A DNA stretch of 64,000 bases. It comes from Colius striatus (Eukaryota; Chordata; Aves; Coliiformes; Coliidae). The DNA lies in NCBI RefSeq assembly GCF_028858725.1, contig NC_084776.1, positions 3,658,001 to 3,722,000 of the forward strand, given 5' to 3'. The translations under genes and the position numbers were made by a program. This document shows, piece by piece, positions 55,801-64,000 of the stretch (within the stretch, counting starts at the first letter, position 1; every line of letters begins with the position of its first letter). The notes beneath the pieces were generated by a model that was not told the origin of the DNA, did no database searches, and saw nothing but the letters and a program-made list of their open reading frames with translations.

Positions 55801-58800
55801 TAGGTTTTTAATCTTCAATGAAGAAATGCTGTTGTTACCCACTAACTACCAAAACAGTGCCCAAAACATTTGCGTTCAAAGCATATGATATCTAGAAGTT
55901 ACCTTATTTAAATAAGCCTAATTTTGCTTGGCCAGTCTGACTTCATTGTAGCAGTTACCGTGCCTTTACCTCTGGGCTCCATGGACATTGCTCTGCAAAG
56001 GATCCAGTTCCACCTGTGTTACCAAAATAATGTCTATGTGACCGTATTAAAAAAGTCATCAATCTGAAAAGTAGTGTCAGATCAGAGAGAACATTTACAT
56101 GTCTGCCCCTGCAGGGGATATGCTTCTGCTGCTTAAAAAAAGAAGGAAAAAAAAAAGTGGGATTAATTTTTACTGTACAAAAATAACTCCCAAGGATTGT
56201 GGATTAATATTCACAAGGAGCAGAAGTGCAATGATGAGGTCTCCAGCAATTCTTTGAACATCCTGCAGAAGGAAAGCAAATGGAAAACGAAACCAGATAA
56301 AATGATATTGTTAAAACAGCACTCACTCATACAAAGCAGGTTACAGAGAGCAAAGAAACCTTTCTCAGGTACCCTCTGTCCCACGTATTCCCAGGCAACC
56401 ACAGTAATTCCTGCAGCCACTCCTGGTGTAATCACTGTGGAAAGGTTATTTTTGCAGTCCTCTCCAGAGAATGGCTGTAAACCACCATATGTGTTTGACT
56501 GTCTCTTTAAGATTTTGGCAAGTGTTTTGGCATACTTAGGTTCTACTCTGTTCTTCTAAGTGTTGCTTATTGCTATGGCAACACTAATCAATCATCGTGC
56601 TAAAAATAGGCCTTTCATTTTTCGAGAGGTTATCTGTAGTGAATTGAAAATGCAATTGCAGGCTGTGTTTTCCGTATGCTGCTTTCATTTCACTTTATTT
56701 TCATGTAGAAATACCAATGCTTAGGTGTGGTAATTACTGGTACAGACTCTGGTTATTTCCCTGGTTACTCTCTCGAGCCTTAAGCCTCTCCTGATTCTTG
56801 TAAAAGGTGTGCCAAACACAGTAGGTTTAATAAAAGAAACAAATAAAAGCCCCAGAATATTCTCCTTATTTGTTTTTGAGTCTCACAGGTGTGCTGGATT
56901 ACAGCAGGTTTTTAAGGGGTTTGTAACACATCTAAAAAATCTGGAGCTGGCAATCAAAAAGATGCCTCCTTTGAGAGCTTTACACTAAGAAACCTTATCA
57001 TCGAAGACACTGGGACTCTGAAGATTTTCTCCTGTTTCGTAGTATTTATGTCCAATTTCAAGTTAAAGATTCCATTTATCACTGTTTTTTTCCAAAGAGG
57101 AACCTTAGAGGCTGGAGAGACAGTGAAAACTGGAAATGATGCCCTGCGCATTCCTGCGTGTGCTCAGTGTATCGATCGGCTGCCAGGTCTGTGCTGGAGG
57201 AACACACATCTCCAGGGAGGCACAGCAGAAAGGGAGTGGTGCTTTGAAACAACAAAAACCCACTCAAAGGTTTCTTACCTACCATTCACTCCCAAGTTTG
57301 CTTCTGACTGTTGCATAACATATTTAATCCCCGGCTACTTAAAACAGCCACGTAAGGAGGGGTAAGAATCCAGCAACTTTTTTTGCATGATGAATAATGA
57401 AGTCTTTGGAATGATGCATAAACAATTTTCTGGTTCTGCCAGAGCCCTCTGCCAATTAGTCAGAGTGCAGCTGATGAATCATGAGACACATTCTGTGAAG
57501 TGTTAAAAAATGTGGACCCTGCTCAGTGTTCCTGCAAGCCAGGGAGACCCCTCACAGCTGCTAAAACAGTGGTGCCAGTCGGTTGAGTTTGAGACATACA
57601 GTTTTTTTCCATACATAGTTTTCATTTGGGGTAAATTCATGTTACCATTTATCATCTCAAATTAGATTGTACAGTCCTCACCTTTATACTAAATACACAA
57701 GAGGTTGACTTTTGATAGCTTTGGGAAGAAAATGGCTTTCTAATGAGGGGTATTGAAGTAAATGACATTTACAATTCTGCTTCCATAATACTCTGAAGAT
57801 CCTTAATCTTTTCTTAATGTTTCATTTTTTAAATACAAGACTAGCAGATCACTTCTTAAAATTAGAGTTTAGATACTGGGTCACAGGAAACAACAAGTGG
57901 ATTCAGGCAGTGGCTTGCCTAATGCAGCCCTAAGTTCAATACATGAAATGGCTGCATTTCAAAGTGTCAGGATCTGAGTCATTGCTGGTAAACTCTAGAC
58001 AGTGATTGAAGATAGCAGGTTATTTTAATAGCAAGGTAAAAGGTAAATCTGGCTTTATTCAAAACTTCATCTGAAACAGTAGCAATGCTTCAAATCAACA
58101 GCATGAAAGTTTTTCATATTCTGCACTTTTGTCCTCATCTCTGCCTGAAAGTGTGACCAAAAAGAAACTATTTTGGTAAAGAAAAATGGGTTTGAGTATT
58201 GGAAAACATACTCCATCCACCAACTTGTGAGTTTCTGTAGTTAGACCATAAGTAAAGTTACTTTCATCAGAAGCAGGTATGAGGAACTTTGGCAAGGGTG
58301 TTGGCTGTGTGTTAGCTGTAAATGTGGAAGTTACACTGAAGTTCCTGCTGTCAATGGAGTTTTCAAACCTGACGATAAGACCATGAGAGCAGCAGCAAGT
58401 CCTGTGGTGGAACCTGCTGCTACTCAAAAAGGGCTGAGAGAACTGCACTGCCCAGAGCCATCAGTGTGCTCAAAGCAGTGTCCAAAGCCACTGAGGCTTC
58501 TGACAAACACCCAAACTCAGGCTGTAGAACTTAAAAGTTCGTTTGCAGATTCACACAGCTCTGACCCAGATACTCAGTCTGTGGGAACAGCATAGTCTTG
58601 ATGACCCTTCCACTACTGATAGATCATTGATGCCATTCTCTTTGCTGTTTTTATCAATTACTAGGTTTCATTGTAGGGATGTTGATTTTGTTTAATTGTG
58701 AAGCAAAGAAAATTAAATTTTGATCCTTAAATCAAGAGGGCAGATACTTAACCCACACTAACCTGTAAGTAAAGTGTGGCCTCAAGCAATCACCTTGAAA

Positions 58801-61525
58801 TCTGCAGACACAATGCTAATAAACTGTTTTCCTAATAACCCTTCTAAACAATTAGTGTGTCATAGATATTACGGCACACACCTCTGCCATCCTCAGTAAA
58901 ATTGTTTCTATTAGTTGTGCAGTACCAGTAACTGCTGATAAAACAAAATCCCCATTGGCAATCCCCTCTCATTCCCTCAAGGATGCTTTCCCCCAGAGTG
59001 CCCGTGGGCAGAGGGCTAAGCTGTTGTCAGCAAGAACTCTGTGCACCTGGACTATGACCCCTGCAGTTACACAGCTTTGTAAAATAAAAGCTGCCATATA
59101 GTACATTTTTGAGATCAGTAGTGCATGGTTTTACCACGATAGCACCCATGTAGTTGTTTTCCAAATGCCCTAAACACTGTGCACTGTGTCTGTCATTAGA
59201 TTATGCATTTTTTAAAAACCTGTTTTTCATAATCCACCTCCAGCAGCAATTTATTTTTCAACCCTCCATGTTCTCCTGCAAACAAGGACAGCAACTAGAA
59301 TGTTGGTTTATGTTGTTTGGATAGGAATCCTCTGAGCAACATCAAACACGGTGTGAGAACACACTGACATCCCCCTGTCTCCTGAGTCATTCCCTGTTAT
59401 TTTTTGTAACATCACATTTATAACCTTTCTTAACCCAAAGAACATTTGATTATAAAATTCCTTTAATCAACCCCCTTTATTCGTCTTTCTTCCAGCTAAC
59501 TTCAATAGAGTTCAAGAAAGATGATTCCACCTTTTGGTTCATTTTGGAGATCCAAACTAGAACCTTATGCCAAACCTTGGCTTTGCCCTCCCCAGCTCCT
59601 TTCCCTCTAGTGCCTGCGGTTTGCCAAGGCTTTTGTTTGCAGATGCCATGGGATGTCTGCCAGAGTAGGAGCAACACACTGCAATAGATGGTGAAATATC
59701 AATTGGGAGAATATCTGGATTTTTTTTTTTGTCTTAATTTGTGTCACAAGATCCCCAGTTCTGACAGACTGCTTGTAAATATTGTATATTTTCAGCTGGC
59801 ATTTTCTGGGATGTATACATAGAAAATGCTTAATTGCCTATAAAATATAGGTAATAGGAGCTAGAAGATCTGTCACTGAACTTGCCTCATCCTGCACTCC
59901 ACATACTGCTGATTTTCCTTACTTTTTTTTCTTGCCTCCCACATATTCACTCAATTAACAAGTTTCATAGCTGAGAGCTAGTCACAGTTCAGATTGGATG
60001 CAAACCCATAAATGTGCTACTCTGCAGAAATCTAATAAAAGGCAAAACATTTGTAAGATCTGAAGAGAAGCCTGTGTGGTCTGGGCATCTGCAGCACCAG
60101 CGAGCTACACGGGAATATTTCATTATGCTAATGGGAAGACACTTGGACCAAAAGTCTTCCATGGCACCAGAACCTTTCTCTGGCAAAACTCTCTCGTTTT
60201 TTCATCAAGGATTGATTCTAGATGTACTTGTTGAACAGTAGATACCCTGTGCTCAGAAGAAGATTGAACAATGACATGTTGGGTGATATCCATGGAGTCA
60301 GAAATATATTTTCTGCAGTCTCAAAGGACCTGGCTTCTCATTTCAATTCTGTTGCACTACAGCTGGCCTTCTAAGTCACTTCTTTTCTTAGTCATTAGCC
60401 CCTCCCTTAGAAGAACTCTCCAAAGTTTATCAAGTCCAAACTTGGACCAACAGCAATCTGAGCACTGAGGCATCATAATGTCATCATTGCATAATCTGTC
60501 GGTACAGCATATTAAATAATCATAGTCTTTGCAGAGACACTTTGCTGTAGGGTATTGGTGATGCATCACACAAGGAAATGACACTTCAGTTTCACTGGCA
60601 GTTAGTGCAAGGAAAGACTTGATGACTAACAGCAATGACACCGAACTAGTATCCTTCAGTTTGTTAGAGTCCTACTCTATCTGCCTCTCTGAAAAGTTGA
60701 TTTGAAAGAACAACTATGAAATGCTAAAGAAAAGATATTTGAAATATTTTTTCCACTGGGATTGTGTTGCCTGGTATTAAAATTCTAGTCTTCATAAACC
60801 AACTAAATTATGTAATGCACAGACAAAGAAACTTCTTCCCATCTAAAATACAGAAATAAGATCTTTAATAGGAAAACATTTGTACATTCTTAATTTTCTT
60901 GTATTGTCTAAAGATTGATTTGGATTTAATAATAGGAATTTTTACAGCAGCTCATAATCCATCTTAATTTCATTAATAGGAATTATGCTGAAGTTCATTT
61001 CTCACTGAAAATTTTTAACAGCCTTCACACATCAAAGTGTTGTTGTTTACTTGGTTAGCACCTGCAGCTAGTGAACTGTCCTTGGGTTATTTTACATGTG
61101 ATGACAAATATCTAGTTGCCCTCGACATCTTAGTGAACTGAATTTGTAACAAGACATTCAAGATATTTGTACTCTTGTGCACAATGGGCATGAAAACTAT
61201 TGTATGTAGCTATTCCAGAGCACTTGCACCAGTTTATTTATACCTTCATTATAGTATTAAACTTTTAGACAGAATCTCTGCCTCCCTCCAGAACCCATGA
61301 AAACCTTTGCTCTTTTGTTCTGTGTACAGTTACTTCTTTTTCTTTATGTAATCTGAAAAAACAAGACAGCTGATACCAAGCAGGTTGTACTGAATATGTC
61401 AGCTGATGAAACAAGGCATATTTTTTATGTCAATCATTTTTCTTTTGTTACAGTGTTCATTTTTGCCTAAATTCTCCATTCATATAGAGACAAAATACGA
61501 GGACAACAAAGGAAGCAACGACAGT
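7804..61525 (+). CDS. PITPNC1: PITPNC1 (RdgB-beta phosphatidylinositol transfer protein), coding exons 1-5
   Basis: Cytosolic class II phosphatidylinositol transfer protein that binds and moves PI and phosphatidic acid between membranes. The join 7804..7851, 45811..45959, 49179..49267, 49702..49709, 61454..61525 gives 122 residues with no stop, starting [16 protein letters not shown] and ending ...[13 protein letters not shown]. This closely follows the PITPNC1 N-terminus as I know it. The family product is about 268-332 residues by isoform, so the remaining exons lie to the right of the window. Thr58/Lys60 in LTEKR and Asn88 in EKAWNYYPY correspond to lipid headgroup-binding Thr59, Lys61 and Asn90 of PITP-alpha (family knowledge), so the binding site looks intact. 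Oddities are a GC donor after exon 2 and an 8-nt exon 4. Residue 3 is Met where the human protein has Leu. Confidence 0.95.
8445..8453 (+). promoter_or_regulatory. TATA-box-like sequence (TATAAATAG) in intron 1
   Basis: A close match to a TATA box, about 130 bp before the secondary CpG-rich patch in intron 1. It could serve an alternative first exon, but I cannot identify a downstream exon, and such strings are common by chance in AT-rich introns. Confidence 0.2.
8570..8830. promoter_or_regulatory. Secondary CpG-rich patch in PITPNC1 intron 1
   Basis: About 250 bp of CpG-dense sequence, isolated from the main island by roughly 1 kb of AT-rich intron. It contains the two CTCF-like motifs. It may be an insulator, an enhancer or an alternative promoter. 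The open frames on both strands are typical of GC-rich DNA and match no protein I know. Confidence 0.6.
8716..8754 (+). promoter_or_regulatory. Tandem pair of CTCF-like motifs
   Basis: CCAGCAGGGGGCGC at 8741-8754 fits the CTCF core consensus (CCASYAGRKGGC) fully. TCGCCAGGGGGCGC at 8716-8729 fits it with two differences. Both point the same way and are offset by 25 bp. CTCF binding is inferred from the motif. Confidence 0.6.
10680..11682 (+). mobile_element. CR1 LINE fragment (end of reverse transcriptase plus 3' UTR), inactive
   Basis: About 1 kb, 5'-truncated CR1 retrotransposon. The start encodes the distal reverse-transcriptase region. The usual catalytic FADD reads FAHD (near 10815), and a TGA (10899) interrupts the frame, so the copy is dead. 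The downstream part follows the CR1 C-terminal and 3' UTR pattern and ends in the repeated attctgtgattct tail near 11680. Open frames on both strands within it are by-products of this element. Confidence 0.9.
16483..16588 (+). mobile_element. CR1 LINE 3'-end fragment
   Basis: Short 3' end of CR1: the cctgatctaggtgg segment, then ttggactagatgatctttgg, cccttccaactccc and the terminal ttctgtgattctat. Heavily 5'-truncated, as most avian CR1 copies are. Confidence 0.9.
28387..28650 (-). mobile_element. CR1 LINE 3'-end fragment, minus orientation
   Basis: Begins with the reversed CR1 tail (agaattatagagtcattt), then ggttggaaaa-like and atcatcaagtccaact segments, and continues through the conserved ccagggatgg and ctgggcagcccc blocks to ttcctcttgtcct. 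The small plus-strand open frame at 28409-28660 lies within this element. Confidence 0.9.
29791..30180 (-). mobile_element. CR1 LINE fragment, minus orientation (about 390 bp)
   Basis: Starts with catagaatcatagaatggtg (reversed tail) and contains the tgtccaggtgggtcttgaag and gggcagcctgtgccagggct blocks. It is of the same subfamily as the plus-strand copy at 49910: by eye the two align along nearly their whole length at roughly 85% identity, in opposite orientation. Confidence 0.93.
35431..35474. repeat. 22-bp tandem duplication
   Basis: Two adjacent 22-bp units (35431-35452 and 35453-35474) that differ at a single base (atgtgtactc versus atgtgcactc). Probably a recent slippage-type duplication. 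Confidence 0.9.
39435..39500 (+). mobile_element. CR1 LINE 3'-tail remnant
   Basis: The string ggactcgatgatcttaaagg followed by tctcttccaactgaaataat and three copies of the attctgtg-type tail is the extreme 3' end of CR1. Confidence 0.85.
40308..40326 (+). mobile_element. Possible CR1 tail remnant
   Basis: attctgtgattctgt resembles the CR1 terminal repeat, but nothing CR1-like precedes it, so chance is possible. Confidence 0.3.
44964..44999. repeat. 18-bp tandem duplication
   Basis: Two 18-bp units sharing the core tttgaagtgatt, with differences near the ends (gtatttg versus gtgtttg, gattgat versus gattagc). A minor local duplication. Confidence 0.8.
45811..45959 (+). CDS. PITPNC1: PITPNC1 coding exon 2 (GC donor)
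   Basis: 149 nt: 49 codons ([20 protein letters not shown] ... EKRVYLN) plus AG, which joins C of exon 3 to give Ser66. The acceptor is TGCTTTGCAG. The sequence after the exon is GCAAGTG, so the intron must start with GC. The nearest GT (45964) would add four bases and break the frame. The exon holds the conserved [11 protein letters not shown] loop segment and the Thr/Lys of LTEKR used for lipid headgroup binding in the family. Confidence 0.95.
46258..46325. repeat. A/C-rich low-complexity stretch
   Basis: Composed almost entirely of A and C with runs such as aaaaaaacccc and cacccccctcc-like segments. No unit is repeated exactly. Confidence 0.7.
46604..46616. repeat. Short (TA)n run
   Basis: About six uninterrupted TA units followed by tgtatttgtg. 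Minor microsatellite. Confidence 0.8.
46877..46924. repeat. (CA)n microsatellite
   Basis: About 48 bp of alternating A and C, interrupted by AGAC steps near 46897 and at the right end (46921-46924). Likely length-polymorphic. Confidence 0.97.
49179..49267 (+). CDS. PITPNC1: PITPNC1 coding exon 3
   Basis: 89 nt: C completing Ser66, then [20 protein letters not shown]...YTIT, then G, which starts Glu96. Acceptor TTTCCAG, donor GTAAGG. It contains EKAWNYYPY, the conserved PITP motif with the lipid-contacting Asn (residue 88 here). Confidence 0.96.
49268..49701 (+). other. PITPNC1: PITPNC1 intron 3
   Basis: 434-bp intron. Its 3' end has T-rich runs that stop about 22 nt before the acceptor. The last stretch (ggacaattggaaatcag) is purine-rich, which is unusual and may matter for recognition of the tiny exon that follows. 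Confidence 0.9.
49702..49709 (+). CDS. PITPNC1: PITPNC1 coding exon 4 (8-nt microexon)
   Basis: AATACACA, flanked by acceptor AATCAG and the consensus donor GTAAGT. It completes Glu96 and adds Tyr97 and Thr98, giving the family sequence TITEYTCSF across exons 3-5. No other place in intron 3 or 4 that I found supplies E-Y-T in the right phase. The pyrimidine-rich stretch after the donor (ttttctccttcttttt) resembles binding sites for PTB-like splicing factors. Confidence 0.9.
49910..50304 (+). mobile_element. CR1 LINE fragment, plus orientation (about 395 bp)
   Basis: CR1 3' portion with the tgtttagtctggagaag and gccctggcacaggctgccca blocks, ending in ccaccattctatgattctat. It starts about 200 bp downstream of microexon 4. 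The open frame across it belongs to the repeat, not to a host gene. Confidence 0.93.
56569..56609 (+). promoter_or_regulatory. X-box / PBX / MEF2 motif cluster in intron 4
   Basis: Within 41 bp lie ATTGCTATGGCAAC (56569-56582, close to the palindromic RFX X-box), ATCAATCA (56587-56594, PBX-type TGATTGAT on the other strand) and CTAAAAATAG (56600-56609, a full MEF2 consensus). The clustering suggests an enhancer, from motif content only. Confidence 0.4.
61454..61525 (+). CDS. PITPNC1: PITPNC1 coding exon 5
   Basis: 24 codons, [20 protein letters not shown] then SNDS, after acceptor TTGTTACAG. I end it at AGT before GTGAGT (phase 0). An alternative GT two bases earlier (GTGTGA) is a poorer donor and would change phase. 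The IHIETKY segment is a conserved beta-strand region of the PITP fold. Confidence 0.94.
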
Positions 61526-64000
61526 GTGAGTATGATGGCTTTTGCAAAGTTTGTTTCAACCCTGTTAGTTAACCATGGTCCATATCTAGGGGTTGGGGAT
61601 GTTTCAGTCTGGGAAAAGGCCCAGTCAGGCTTGTATCTTTGCACCTGCCTGTGTGTCTGGTTCATTGGCAGTTTGTCAGCTTGTAGAGTAGTTGCTTCCA
61701 AAGCATCATGAGATGAAAGATCTGTGTCCCAGACTTCCCCTCTGCATCTCCCATTCCACTTGTTTTCTCTAAACACAAGGTATCTTGCATATGTGCATTT
61801 GGTCCTGATGAACTTTTATGGAGACTAAAGATTACTCCTTTAGCTTTTGGTGCAATTGTATTACACTTTATCTGTTTCACTTTATCCTTCCTGAGTAAAG
61901 GGGGTTGAATTCAAAGGAGTTGTTAGGAAGAGCAAACAGGAAGCTAAACAATGGTTAGAGATGAAAGATCTCAGTAAACAACTTCAAGGAAACAATGGCT
62001 GGACTACTGAGGGGATGCATTTGGCAGTCACTTACCAAAAGTTGAAGAGTTCTCAGAGTTAGAGTTTAGAGATTAAAAGGATATTGAACTATGCAAAATC
62101 TTCTCTAGAGGAAGGGTGGGAGTGAGTGGCCAGCAGCTGCTGAGCTGGAGATGCTCAGGAATAGATGGCAGGGGGTCAGTTGGACATTGTTGCCCTCACA
62201 GGGAGCAAACAACTTGCAGGAAAACAATAATGTTGGATAAAGCCAGGTATGTAAAGGTTCAACCCTTGGATTAATACACAAATATGGTTCTGTATGTTTC
62301 CTTTTGGTATGCTTCCAACAGTTATTTGTTGCAGACATGGAAAGAAGTTTCTTATCAGTGTGAAATGCAGGTTAAAATGCCTGTAAAATTGATCTGTGAT
62401 ACAGAGACATAATGAAGGAGTGTTAAAACTCATTCTAAGAAAGAAGACATCAGTAAAGCAGATTTAAAGGGGTCTGAGACAGAGCCTCTCAGTTTCCAGG
62501 GATGTGGATATCCCTTTAGCAGCCTTGTGAAAGTTCAGCTGGGAGGTACAGCCTGCGCATTAGGAAGCCTGACAGCTGTTGCACTGCTCACGGCACAATA
62601 ATTACATGTAAAACAACAAGTTATCATTTTGAATAATGCTTTTGGCATCCAGACACTTTCCCAATGAGCACATGACAGAGATCATGTATTAGCCACCAGC
62701 TACTGACAACTTTCAGTCACTGCTAGTCTAAGCCAGATCAGTGAAAAAAGGAAGTGTATTACATGACCAGCAATATGAGCATTATGTAATTTATGTACTT
62801 TTTAATGTTCACTTCTGCTTTTTGGCAGCACTTGAATTCAGAGCAAGCCCACACCTTTGGTTTTGGGAGGATGCAGACTAGTTTCCTGGTACATTATAAT
62901 GTCAGCAGTGAGAAGACACATTCTGTACTGATGCCTAAGAAAGGAAAAACTGAAACTATTTAATCAGTGAGTTTTCAGGTGTTTGCTGTGTGTCAGCTTT
63001 GTGGCTAAAATACTGAGTAGTACAGTGACTGATCTGGTAGCACAGATGTGGCTGGGAGAGCACTGAAATGCTGGAAGGTTTGTAAATACAGAGAGACTAC
63101 ATTAAGCCCCTGGAGAGACTTAGAATGAGGACTGACAGTCAATCTTGTCTCTAATACTCAGTGGGTAGGCTTAAACCTCACTGAAGAAAATGCAAAGTGT
63201 ATTCCCCCTTCATATCAGATACATTTAGACTAAATTTCACTATTTTTACCTGGTCAGAAGAGAGCAGGAAGCATAGCATCTGTTTCTATAGATTTCCATA
63301 GATATTTCTCTTCATTGCAACTGTCAACCTTGGCTGATGAAGAAATAATTAATCCAAAAAGTACTTCTGTGCATTTTGCAGATAGAATGGAAAATACACT
63401 GAATTCGTATTAATACCACAGTAATGAGGGTGATAATCCATGTCTGATTTAACTCAGCTGTTTCTGGATATATTTTTGGAGAACATACAGGTTTTTTCAC
63501 ATCTTTGAACTCTGATCTATTTTTCATTTCCAGACTCTCTAACAAAGTAGATATTGATTGTGAAAAGCACTAATTAGATATAAGGATATTAAAGCTAATT
63601 CCACTGATTAGTGAAAAAGCAAAATAGATGCTCTTGGGGGCCTGTTGTCATTTAGCAGGCTAGTATGTTATATTAGAGTTATTTTATTTAACATAGTCAT
63701 TGTATGGTAAAGTTCTCCCTCACTACTGCAATGTCTCTTGATGTAAACATCCTCCTGAGTTTTCTTCCCAGTTATTATATGATCTTTTGAGGTCCCTTCC
63801 ATTCTGTGAAGAAACTAGTGAAAGATGTCACCTGCTTTGGAACTTGATTTTTCTGTACCTTAGACTTTGTCATCATTTTAACCCATTTTAAATGTGCTTA
63901 AAGCACTATTGTTCCAATCTGTTGAAGTTTGCACTTGAATTGCACAAATATAAACACTGCCAGAAAGAGCAATGGACAGTGAACCCCTTTATGGGTGGTA
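61526..64000 (+). other. PITPNC1: PITPNC1 intron 5 (partial)
   Basis: Donor GTGAGT, running off the right edge. The next expected exon (continuing IFDNEAKD in the human protein) is not found before 64000. It holds only a degraded CR1-like tail near 63777. Confidence 0.8.
63777..63810 (+). mobile_element. Degraded CR1 3'-tail remnant
   Basis: atgatcttttgaggtccctt followed by ccattctgtgaa resembles the CR1 3' terminus without its preceding body. Low-certainty relic. Confidence 0.5.

Larger units (their letters stand above)
49710..61453 (+). other. PITPNC1: PITPNC1 intron 4 (about 11.7 kb)
   Basis: Begins GTAAGT and ends TTTGTTACAG. It contains a CR1 copy just after the microexon and a motif cluster near 56569 that may be an enhancer. 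I can assign nothing else. Open frames near 55508 and 56197 have no recognisable similarity. Confidence 0.88.

Noticed and set aside
55508..56559. 126- and 120-codon open frames in intron 4
   Set aside because: No recognisable domain, no convincing splice context, and opposite-strand frames of similar length. Compatible with chance.
61524..61525. Earlier GT as the exon 5 donor
   Set aside because: GTGTGA is weaker than the GTGAGT two bases on, and it would end the exon out of phase 0. The choice cannot be confirmed without the next exon.

Overview
The window is vertebrate, almost certainly avian, nuclear DNA. Coding sequence is sparse and sits in short exons with GT-AG type introns. Both gene starts lie in CpG islands. 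The only recognisable interspersed repeats are CR1 LINE fragments, which end in the short repeated 3' tail (attctrtg-type) typical of CR1 in birds. I read it as part of the PSMD12-PITPNC1 neighbourhood, whose gene order is the same on human 17q24. The species cannot be named from the sequence.

Layout. (1) 1-3369, minus strand: the first three coding exons of PSMD12 (26S proteasome lid subunit, Rpn5). The gene runs off the left edge. (2) About 3100-3760: its CpG-island promoter, with a 19-bp GC-box minisatellite, an ETS-like site and an antioxidant-response-element-like site. (3) About 3770-6680: intergenic DNA between two head-to-head genes. (4) About 6690-7850: the CpG island and first coding exon of PITPNC1 (RdgB-beta, a phosphatidylinositol/phosphatidic acid transfer protein). 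(5) 7852-45810: a 38-kb first intron holding a secondary CpG-rich patch with two CTCF-like motifs and several CR1 fragments. (6) 45811-49709: coding exons 2, 3 and an 8-nt microexon 4. (7) 49710-61453: intron 4, with a CR1 copy inverted relative to one in intron 1. (8) 61454-61525: exon 5. The rest is intron 5, and the gene runs off the right edge.

Joined, the five PITPNC1 exons give 122 N-terminal residues with no stop, and the three PSMD12 exons give 99 N-terminal residues. The most notable structures are an exon 2 donor that must be GC rather than GT, and an 8-nt microexon. Skipping that microexon creates a stop after five codons. Exons 2-4 together form a frame-neutral 246-nt block with inverted CR1 copies in the flanking introns. 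I found no new multi-gene system. Most of the window is ordinary intron, and most long open frames in it are CpG-island or CR1 by-products.
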